NCBI GenBank assembly: GCA_963764465.1
Contig: CAVXSO010000003.1
Location: forward strand, 193,941 to 257,940
Source: JAJXXT01 sp963764465
GTDB taxonomy: Bacteria > Pseudomonadota > Alphaproteobacteria > Acetobacterales > Acetobacteraceae
Direction: 5' to 3'
Length of the DNA: 64,000 bases
Shown piece after piece: positions 8,454 to 15,013 of this stretch; position 1 is the stretch's first letter; every line of letters starts with the position of its first letter. The position numbers and the translations under genes are program-made. Below the pieces are notes generated by a model. It saw only the letters and a list, made by a program, of their open reading frames with translations, made no database searches and was not told the DNA's origin.

Positions 8454-8732
8454 ATGGACAACACCGCGCCCGCGCCGCTCGCTGCCCCCATCGCCGCACC
8501 CATCGCCGCACCCATCGCCGCCTTGGGCCACAACGGCGGCCCTCCGCTCGACGAGGAGGAGCCGGATCCCGGCGCCTCCTGGCGGCTGTGGTGCTGGAAG
8601 CGCGCGCACAAGCGGGCGTGGAAGACGCCGCCCAGGGAGATCGCGCTGCGCCGCCTCGCCCGCGCGGAGGAACTCGGCATGAGCTACCACGACTACACGC
8701 TCGAGATCCTGGAGCGCGGCCGCCACCTGTAG
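8454..8732 (+). CDS. GHNGGPP-motif small protein
   Basis: A 92-aa protein starting at ATG 8454 (a GTG at 8439 is also in frame). It contains the LGHNGGPPLDEEE motif seen in many short alphaproteobacterial and phage proteins of unknown role. The C-terminal half is basic then amphipathic (WCWKRAHKRAWKTPPREI, then LEILERGRHL). Before the motif a 12-bp unit occurs three times in frame (8487-8520), giving a repeated PIAA tetrapeptide. It diverges from the XRE-cupin regulator and is a reasonable target for it. No signal peptide or transmembrane segment. Confidence 0.7.
   Translation: MDNTAPAPLAAPIAAPIAAPIAALGHNGGPPLDEEEPDPGASWRLWCWKRAHKRAWKTPPREIALRRLARAEELGMSYHDYTLEILERGRHL
8487..8520 (+). repeat. 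12-bp in-frame tandem repeat (x3)
   Basis: CCCATCGCCGCA occurs at 8487-8498 and 8499-8510, with a third, nearly complete copy from 8511. It is in frame in the GHNGGPP gene and encodes PIAA repeats ahead of the conserved motif, so copy number could vary without breaking the gene. Confidence 0.8.
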
Positions 8733-8833
8733 GCGGAAGGCCCGCGCCGGCATGGTCTGCGCCGCCGCCCGAAAGCCGTTCCGCCGGCGCCACCTTGTGC
8801 TAGGCTTGCCGCCAACAGCGAGGAAACGCGGGC

Positions 8834-9757
8834 ATGGGCGCCGTCGAGGCCATTTTCGTCCTGGTGCTTGTGCTGGTGGTGGTGTCCATCTTCACCGGCG
8901 CCAAAACCGTGCCGCAGGGCCAGGTCTGGACCGTCGAGCGGTTCGGCGCGTTCACGCGCGAGATCCATCCCGGGCTCAACATCATCGTGCCCTACATCGA
9001 CCGCATCGGGCGCAGGCTGAACGTGCAGGAGCAGGTGCTCGACATCCCCGAGCAATCCGTCATCACCAAGGACAATGCCACCGTCGCGGTGGATGGCGTC
9101 ATCTACTACCGGGTGATGGAGGCGGCGAAGGCGGCCTACCAGGTGGCAAACCTGCCGCAGGCGCTGTCCACGCTGGCGATGACCAATATCCGCGCCATCG
9201 TGGGCGAGCTGGAGCTGGATGCGGCGCTCTCCTCGCGCGAGCGCATCAACACGCACCTGCTCGGCATCCTCGACGGCGCCACCTCGCCATGGGGGGTGAA
9301 GGTCAGCCGCGTGGAACTGCGGCGCATCGAGCCGCCGAGCAACCTCATTCTCGCGATGAACCTGCAGATGACCGCGGAGCGCGAGCGGCGCGCGACCGTC
9401 GCCAAGGCCGATGGCGAGCGCGAGGCCGCGATCAAGCGCGCGGAGGGTGAGAAACAGTCGCTGGTGCTGGCCGCCGAGGGACGCCAGCTCGCCGCCGAGC
9501 GCGACGCCGCGGCGCGCGAGCGGCTGGCGGCGGCGGAGGCGGCGGCGACGCGCCTCGTGTCCGAGGCAGCGGGCAGCGGCGGGCAGGCGGCACTCTCCTA
9601 CTTCATCGCGCAGGGCTATGTGCAGGCGTTCGGGCGCATCGCCTCGGCCGAGGGATCGCGGCTGGTGATCGTGCCGATGGAGGCGGCGAGCTTCGCCGGC
9701 GGCATGGCGCAGGCGCTGGAGCTGCTGAAGGTGGTGGGAGGAAAGCAACAATCATGA
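8834..9757 (+). CDS. SPFH/Band 7 membrane protein (stomatin/QmcA type)
   Basis: A 307-aa stomatin-like protein. An N-terminal membrane anchor (IFVLVLVLVVVSIF, residues 7-20) precedes the SPFH domain, with VPQGQVWTVERFGAFTRE and the Ala/Glu-rich coiled coil ERRATVAKADGEREAAIKRA. These proteins form large oligomers and organise membrane microdomains; bacterial members are commonly paired with NfeD proteins. Its stop overlaps the NfeD start as ATGA at 9754-9757, so the two are translationally coupled. Length and domain order match the QmcA/slipin group. Confidence 0.92.
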   Translation: MGAVEAIFVLVLVLVVVSIFTGAKTVPQGQVWTVERFGAFTREIHPGLNIIVPYIDRIGRRLNVQEQVLDIPEQSVITKDNATVAVDGVIYYRVMEAAKAAYQVANLPQALSTLAMTNIRAIVGELELDAALSSRERINTHLLGILDGATSPWGVKVSRVELRRIEPPSNLILAMNLQMTAERERRATVAKADGEREAAIKRAEGEKQSLVLAAEGRQLAAERDAAARERLAAAEAAATRLVSEAAGSGGQAALSYFIAQGYVQAFGRIASAEGSRLVIVPMEAASFAGGMAQALELLKVVGGKQQS

Positions 9758-10191
9758 CGGAGGGCTTGATCTGGACCGGCGTGGGCCTGGTGCTGATGGT
9801 GCTGGAGGCGATGCTGCCGGGCGCGTTCCTGATCTGGCTGGGCCTCGCGGGACTGGTGACGGGGCTGGTGACGCTTGCCCTGCCGCTCGGCTTCGTCGGC
9901 GGGGCGAGCGTGTTCGCCTTCGCGGCCGTGATCTCGGTGGGGCTCGGCATCGGGCTGCGGCGGCGGCGGCACGCGATGCCGGATGTCAACACGCAGTCCG
10001 CGGGGCTGGTGGGGCGGCGGGCGCGGGCGCTGGTGTTCGAGGGGCGCGAGGGGCGCGTGCGCGTGGGCGACAGCGACTGGCCGGCGCGGCTGCTGACCGG
10101 CAACAAGGCGCTGCCGGACACCACGCTCACCGTGGTGGCGGTGGACGGGATGACGCTGCTGGTGGCCCCGGAGGTGGAGGCGACTTCATGA
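9754..10191 (+). CDS. NfeD family short protein
   Basis: A 145-aa membrane protein with three or four hydrophobic spans followed by a C-terminal OB-fold (VGRRARALVFEGREGRVRVG), the layout of short-form NfeD (NfeD1b). It is the usual partner of SPFH proteins; the pair is thought to act in membrane domain organisation. Both ends are translationally coupled: ATGA with the SPFH gene at 9754 and ATGA with the next gene at 10188. No protease domain is present, so it is not the long NfeD form. Confidence 0.88.
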   Translation: MTEGLIWTGVGLVLMVLEAMLPGAFLIWLGLAGLVTGLVTLALPLGFVGGASVFAFAAVISVGLGIGLRRRRHAMPDVNTQSAGLVGRRARALVFEGREGRVRVGDSDWPARLLTGNKALPDTTLTVVAVDGMTLLVAPEVEATS

Positions 10192-10526
10192 CCGACCCCA
10201 TTGATCACGAGACCGCGGCGCGCCACGTCGGCGGAATGGAACATTTCGTCATCCGCGAGCGTACGATCGACATGACGCCGGACGGGCAGTTCCGCTCCCC
10301 GCCGCGCTACTCGGTGCTGGGGCCGGGCATCGGTGCCAGGCTGCTGCGCATCGCCATCATCGTCGCGGTGCTGGCCGGGGCGGCGGCCTTCGCGGCACTC
10401 GCCTTCTGGCTCGCGATGATCATGATCCCCATCGCCCTCGGCGCCGGGCTGATCGCCTGGGCGATGATGCGCCTGCGGCTGTGGCAGGCGGGCAGGGGTT
10501 TCAGGCGGCCTGGCGCGCCGTGGTGA
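10188..10526 (+). CDS. Small membrane protein coupled to SPFH/NfeD
   Basis: A 112-aa protein with a hydrophilic N-terminal half (MTDPIDHETAARHVGGMEHF) and one long or two closely spaced hydrophobic spans (about residues 53-95). It starts inside the NfeD stop (ATGA at 10188), so it is the third coupled gene of the SPFH operon. I do not recognise a family. The 3' end overlaps the convergent flavin monooxygenase gene by 26 bp (10501-10526). Its position suggests an accessory subunit of the SPFH/NfeD membrane complex; this is inference from context only. Confidence 0.65.
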   Translation: MTDPIDHETAARHVGGMEHFVIRERTIDMTPDGQFRSPPRYSVLGPGIGARLLRIAIIVAVLAGAAAFAALAFWLAMIMIPIALGAGLIAWAMMRLRLWQAGRGFRRPGAPW

Positions 10527-11523
10527 GGCCGGCGGCCCCGGCGATCTGCGTGTAGCTCTCGCGGCGGGCCTGTGGGTCCGCCACCGTCGTCAGGATCGCG
10601 ACGTCCTCTGCCCCCAGCGTGGCCGCGAGGCCGCGCAGGCGCGCCACCACCTGCTCCCCGGTGCCGAGGATGGCGCGCTGGCGCAGCGCCTCGATACGGG
10701 TGCGTTCCGAATCCGAGTAGCTGTAGGCGAGCGCTTCCCCGATCGTCGGCAGTGGCGCGTAGACACCGCGGTCGCGGCCGAGGCGCCAGAGCGCGCGGCT
10801 GGAGAAGAGACGCTCCGCCTCCGCCTCGGTGGCCGCGGCACAGGCCCAGACGCAGACGCCCGCCACCGGCTCCGGCCAGCGCGCGGAGGGCTTGTAGAGA
10901 TCGCGGTAGAGGCCGATCGCCTCCTCCGCCCCGGCGCCGTCGGTGATGAAATGCGCGAAGCAGTAGGGCAGGCCGAAAATCGCCGCGACCTGCGCGCCGT
11001 AGTTGGACGAGCCGAGGATCCACACCTCCGGCTGCGTCGGGCCCTGCGGCTGGGCGACAATGTTCCGGAACGGGTGGCCCTCGACCAGCTTCTCGCCCGC
11101 GAGCCAGGAAAGCAGGTCGCGCACCTGGGCGGGGAAATGTTCCGCTGCCGTATCGGCGTTGGGGTTCAGCGCGTAGGCGGTGAGCCCGTCCGAGCCCGGC
11201 GCGCGGCCGAGGCCGAGATCGATGCGCCCGGGTGCGATCGCCTCCAGCACGCGGAACTGCTCGGCGACCTTGAGCGCGGAATAATGCGGCAGCATGACGC
11301 CGGCGGAGCCGACGCGGATGCGGCTGGTGGTCGCGGCGATGGCCGAGATCAGGATCTCCGGCGCGGTGCCGGCCTGGGAGAGCGAGGCATGGTGCTCCGC
11401 CAGCCAGTAGCGCGCATAGCCCAGCGCCTCGACGTGGCGCGCGAGCACCAGGCTCTCGCGGATCGCGGCGTCGGGCGAGGTGCCGGCGACGATGGTGGAC
11501 TGGTCGAGAACCGAGAGCCGCAT
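10501..11523 (-). CDS. LLM class flavin-dependent oxidoreductase
   Basis: A 340-aa luciferase-like monooxygenase of the group 1 (YhbW/MsnO8-type) family. It starts MRLSVLDQSTIVAGTS and has the typical YWLAEHHASLSQAGTAPEIL active-site stretch and VGSAGVMLPHYSALKVAEQF. Such enzymes use FMNH2 from a separate reductase to oxygenate small organic substrates. It is the last gene of a five-gene operon: its ATG (11521-11523) shares one base with the LysE stop. In that setting it probably performs an oxygenation step in the pathway; no flavin reductase is encoded nearby. Confidence 0.88.
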   Translation of the reverse strand: MRLSVLDQSTIVAGTSPDAAIRESLVLARHVEALGYARYWLAEHHASLSQAGTAPEILISAIAATTSRIRVGSAGVMLPHYSALKVAEQFRVLEAIAPGRIDLGLGRAPGSDGLTAYALNPNADTAAEHFPAQVRDLLSWLAGEKLVEGHPFRNIVAQPQGPTQPEVWILGSSNYGAQVAAIFGLPYCFAHFITDGAGAEEAIGLYRDLYKPSARWPEPVAGVCVWACAAATEAEAERLFSSRALWRLGRDRGVYAPLPTIGEALAYSYSDSERTRIEALRQRAILGTGEQVVARLRGLAATLGAEDVAILTTVADPQARRESYTQIAGAAGLTTARQAA

Positions 11524-12143
11524 CACTGGTTCCGCTGCGCGATCGCGAGGCCGACGCCCGCCGTCATCAGCAGCCCGCCGGAGAGCCGGTTGCGCAGCCG
11601 CCCATGGCGCGCGAGCAGGGCGCGGGCGCGGCCGGCGGCAACCGCCCAGGCGCCATCGAGCAGGATCGCCATGACGAGAAGCGTGACCGCGAGCAGGGCA
11701 AGCTGCGGGCCCGCGGGCAGGCGCGGGTCGATGAACTGCGGCAGCAGCACGCCAAAGAACAAGAGCGTCTTCGGGTTGCTGATGGCGACAAGCACCGCGC
11801 GGCCATAGATGCCGCGGCCGGACCTGGGCTCCGCCCTGATGCGCGTGAGATCGACCGGGGCGGCGCGGAACTGGCGGAAACCGAGCCAGATGAGGTAGGC
11901 GATGCCGCCCCAGTGCACGAGTGTCATCAGCTGGCTGACGGCGGCGAGTGCCGCACTCATGCCGATGACGGCGAGGGCGAGCTGGGCCGCCGCCCCCGTG
12001 GTGGTGCCGGCGACCGTCAACAAACCGTAACGTGTGCCGTAGGCGACGGAGTTGGCGGTGATGAACGCCACGTTCGGCCCCGGGATCAGCATCAGGATCG
12101 CGTTGGCGAGGATGAAGCCGAGATAGAGGTGCAGTGGCATCAT
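11523..12143 (-). CDS. LysE/RhtB family exporter
   Basis: A 206-aa inner-membrane protein with about six spans. The N-terminus carries the family signature LMLIPGPNVAFITANSVAYG (residues 17-36), and the middle has ISNPKTLLFFGVLLPQF. LysE/RhtB proteins export amino acids and related small molecules. It starts with two adjacent ATG codons at 12143 and 12140 that overlap the stop of the FAH-family gene. In an operon of hydrolases it may vent an amino acid or a toxic intermediate. Confidence 0.9.
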   Translation of the reverse strand: MMPLHLYLGFILANAILMLIPGPNVAFITANSVAYGTRYGLLTVAGTTTGAAAQLALAVIGMSAALAAVSQLMTLVHWGGIAYLIWLGFRQFRAAPVDLTRIRAEPRSGRGIYGRAVLVAISNPKTLLFFGVLLPQFIDPRLPAGPQLALLAVTLLVMAILLDGAWAVAAGRARALLARHGRLRNRLSGGLLMTAGVGLAIAQRNQ

Positions 12144-13318
12144 GTGAGCAGCCCCCGTTTCGCGAGGTTGCGCATGAGGGCCCCGGCGCCGAAGACATGC
12201 GGCTCGCACGCGTCGGTGCGGCGCATGCGGTTGACCAGGCGGCCGAGGCGGGGGGAGGCGATGGTGACGATGTCCCCGTCGTGGTGGGTGAAGCCCTGGC
12301 CCGGCACGTCGCGGTCCTCGATGGGCGCGAACATGGTGCCGCAATAGAGCACGGCGCCGTCCGGGTAGTGGTGATGCTGGTTCAGCATCTGGCCGGCGAG
12401 ATCCTCCACGTCGCGGGCGATCATCGCCATGGAGGAGGAGCCTTGCAGGCGGAAACCGTCCGCGCCCGCGACGGTGAGGGAGACGACGGTGTTGCGGATA
12501 TCGCCGAGCGTGAAGCCGTCGTCGAGGAAGCGGATGAAGGGCCCGATGGCGGCGGAGGCGTTGTTGTCCTTGGCGCGGCCGAGCAGCAGGGCGGAGCGGC
12601 CCTCGATGTCGCGCAGGTTGACATCGTTGCCGAGCGCGGCACCGACGATGCGCCCGGAGGAGGCGACGACCAGAACCACTTCCGGCTCCGGATTGTTCCA
12701 GGATGAGGACGGATGCAGCCCCGCGTCCATGCCGGTGCCGACGGCCGCCATCGGCGGGGCCTTGGTGAAGATCTCCGCGTCCGGGCCGATGCCGACCTCG
12801 AGATACTGGCTCCACGCGCCGCGCGCGATCAGCACCTGCTTGAGGTTCGCGGCCTCGCGCGAGCCGGGCTTGAGGCGGGCGAGGTCGTCGCCGATCGTGG
12901 CCTGCACCTCGGCGCGGAAGGCGGCGGCGGCGGTGAGGTCGCCCTTCGCCCGCTCCTCGATCACACGTTCCAGCATCGAAATGGGGAAGGTGACGCCGGC
13001 GGCCTTGATCGCCTGGAGATCCACGGGCGCGAGCAGCCAGGGGCGGGAGCGGTCGCGCGTCTCGGCGGGCGTGTTGGCGAGGATGTCCGCGAGCCTGCCG
13101 AGCGCCTGGCCGGCGGCGCCGCGCAGCGCCGCCGCGGGGTCTGGCGCCTCGCACAGGTCGCGCATCGTGGGGAAGCGTGCGGAGATGTCGAACACGTCGC
13201 CGTCGCGGATGGCGACGACGGATGGGCCCTCGGCGTCCGGGCGCCAGGCGCGGCCGGCGAGTGCGGCCCGCGCGGCATCCTCGGGCAGGGCGGGGGCGAT
13301 GGTGGTGGCGAGGCTCAT
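12140..13318 (-). CDS. Fumarylacetoacetate hydrolase family protein
   Basis: A 392-aa protein with an FAH fold in its C-terminal two thirds: EIFTKAPPMAAVGTG, PEPEVVLVVASSGRIVGAAL (the PEPE metal ligands), and GNDVNLRDIEGRSALLLGRAKD. The family covers fumarylacetoacetases, fumarylpyruvate hydrolases and 2-keto-3-deoxy sugar acid dehydratases that cleave or dehydrate 2-oxo acids with Mg2+. At 392 aa it has a long N-terminal extension, like the sugar-acid dehydratase-type members. Its ATG overlaps the stop of the carbamoylase gene (ATGA, 13315-13318). The substrate cannot be read from sequence alone. Confidence 0.85.
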   Translation of the reverse strand: MSLATTIAPALPEDAARAALAGRAWRPDAEGPSVVAIRDGDVFDISARFPTMRDLCEAPDPAAALRGAAGQALGRLADILANTPAETRDRSRPWLLAPVDLQAIKAAGVTFPISMLERVIEERAKGDLTAAAAFRAEVQATIGDDLARLKPGSREAANLKQVLIARGAWSQYLEVGIGPDAEIFTKAPPMAAVGTGMDAGLHPSSSWNNPEPEVVLVVASSGRIVGAALGNDVNLRDIEGRSALLLGRAKDNNASAAIGPFIRFLDDGFTLGDIRNTVVSLTVAGADGFRLQGSSSMAMIARDVEDLAGQMLNQHHHYPDGAVLYCGTMFAPIEDRDVPGQGFTHHDGDIVTIASPRLGRLVNRMRRTDACEPHVFGAGALMRNLAKRGLLT

Positions 13319-14262
13319 GGTTTCGTTCCCAGAACGGGCCCAACCCCGGTGCGCTCGACGATGAGGCCGTAATGCTCGGGGCGGCGGTGGGCGGCGAAGT
13401 TGAAGATGTGCTGCTTGTAGCTGTTGCAGAGGTCGAGGTCGCAGCGCGCCACCTGCAGCTCGTCGCCGAGGCCGGAGCATTGCACGACGATCTCGCCCGA
13501 GGGCGCGATGACGCAGCTCTGCCCGATCTGGTCCACGCCTTCCTCGACGCCCGCCTTGGCGACGCCGACGACGAAGGTGCCGTTCTGGTAGGCGCCGGCC
13601 TGCATCACGAGCCGGTTGTGGAAATTGTCGAGCTGGTCCGTCTCCGGCATCTTCGGATGGCTGGAGGGCGTGTTGTAGCCGAGCATGATCAGCTCCACGC
13701 CCTGCAGGCCCATCACGCGGTAGGCTTCCGGCCAGCGGCGGTCGTTGCAGATCATCATGCCGAGCTTGCCGCCCATCGCCTCCCAGACCGGAAAGCCGAG
13801 GTCGCCGACCTCGAAATAGCGCTTCTCCAGGTTCTGGAATGGTTCCTCCGGCCGCGGGGTGGCGTAGCCCGGCAGATGGATCTTGCGGTACTTGCCGACG
13901 ATGCGCCCGTCCTTGCCCACCAGGATCGCGGTGTTGAAGCGGCGCTTGCGGCCGCTGCTGGTGTCGAGTTCCGCGTAGCCGAGATGAAAGCCGATGCCGA
14001 GGCGGGCGGCGGCCTCGAACAGCGGGCGCGTCGCGGGGCCTGGCATTTCGGTTTCGAAACAGGAATCCAGCTCCGCCTCGTCCTCCACCACCCAGTGCGG
14101 GAAGAAGGCGGTCAGCGCCGCCTCGGGGTAGACGATGATGTCGGCGCGCATCGCGGCGGCCTCGTGCATCAGCGAGAGCAGGCGCGAGACCACCGCCTGG
14201 CGGCTTTCCTCCCGCGCGATCGGGCCCATCTGGGCGATGGCGACGTTGAGGATGCGGCTCAT
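13315..14262 (-). CDS. N-carbamoyl-D-amino acid hydrolase
   Basis: A 315-aa nitrilase-superfamily amidohydrolase. The catalytic triad falls at exactly the numbers known for the Agrobacterium D-carbamoylase: Glu47 (VYPEAAL), Lys127 (KYRKIHLPG) and Cys172 (MMICNDRRWPE). GLQGVELIMLGYNTPSSHP follows, as in that enzyme. It would hydrolyse N-carbamoyl-D-amino acids to D-amino acid, CO2 and ammonia in the cytoplasm. No D-hydantoinase is adjacent. Starts and stops overlap (ATGA) with the alpha/beta hydrolase upstream and the FAH-family gene downstream, so it is coupled to both. Confidence 0.92.
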   Translation of the reverse strand: MSRILNVAIAQMGPIAREESRQAVVSRLLSLMHEAAAMRADIIVYPEAALTAFFPHWVVEDEAELDSCFETEMPGPATRPLFEAAARLGIGFHLGYAELDTSSGRKRRFNTAILVGKDGRIVGKYRKIHLPGYATPRPEEPFQNLEKRYFEVGDLGFPVWEAMGGKLGMMICNDRRWPEAYRVMGLQGVELIMLGYNTPSSHPKMPETDQLDNFHNRLVMQAGAYQNGTFVVGVAKAGVEEGVDQIGQSCVIAPSGEIVVQCSGLGDELQVARCDLDLCNSYKQHIFNFAAHRRPEHYGLIVERTGVGPVLGTKP

Positions 14263-14969
14263 CGCGCAAGCTCCATCAGCAGGTCCGCGGTCGCCTCGGG
14301 CGCCGTCACCATCGCGTCGTGGCCAGTCGCGATCTCGCGCCAGGCCATGCCGGGGCGCGCGCGGGCGCGCAGGCGCGAGGATTCGAGGTTGGCGTAGACC
14401 GGGTCGGTGCAGCAGATATAGGTGGCGGGCAGGCCGTTGCCGGGTTTGTTGCGTAGCATCAACGGTGTCTGGAACGTGCGCAGCGGGTGCGGGCAGAGCC
14501 GGCTCGCCACCCAGTCGGCCGCCGGCCCAGGCGGGACGCCGAAGGCGGCGGGCGGTGGCGCGGGGATCGCGAAGCCGCCGAGTGCCTGCGCGTCGCGCTC
14601 GCGCTGGATGGCGTTCTCCGGCAGGCCGCGGCTGAACGGGGTCTCGCCGTTTTCCAGCAGCGCCGCGTCCAGGTAGGCGAGGTGGCGGATGCGCCGTGGC
14701 ACGCGGTCCGCCGCCCCGGTGATGGCGTTGCCGCCGAAGCTGTGGCCCACCAGCACCGCGTCCGTGATGTCCTCGTTCTCCAGGTGCTGCACCAGGTCCT
14801 CGACGAAGGTCTCGAGCGTGATGGCGCCGGAAAGCAGGTGGCGCCGTTCGCCCAGCCCCGTCTGCGTCGGCGTGGTGACGTGGTGGCCCGCCGCGCGCAG
14901 GCGTGCGGCGACGTCGCGCCAGCACCAGGCGCCGTGGAATGCTCCGTGAAGCAGGACGAATATCGGCAT
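14259..14969 (-). CDS. Alpha/beta hydrolase (esterase/MES-like)
   Basis: A 236-aa alpha/beta hydrolase with oxyanion-hole motif FVLLHGAFHGAWCW (residues 4-17), nucleophile elbow GHSFGG, and a late catalytic His (ATGHDAM). It resembles the small plant methylesterase/hydroxynitrile lyase-like group. The ATG at 14969 follows GGGAGG. It is the first gene of the coupled operon reaching down to 10501, and lies 44 bp after the stop of the PEPC-like gene on the same strand, so it may also be read from that promoter. Confidence 0.88.
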   Translation of the reverse strand: MPIFVLLHGAFHGAWCWRDVAARLRAAGHHVTTPTQTGLGERRHLLSGAITLETFVEDLVQHLENEDITDAVLVGHSFGGNAITGAADRVPRRIRHLAYLDAALLENGETPFSRGLPENAIQRERDAQALGGFAIPAPPPAAFGVPPGPAADWVASRLCPHPLRTFQTPLMLRNKPGNGLPATYICCTDPVYANLESSRLRARARPGMAWREIATGHDAMVTAPEATADLLMELAR

Positions 14970-15013
14970 CGGGATCCTCCCGCGCCGATTGTGCGGGGCT
15001 TTGCCGCCGGGGT

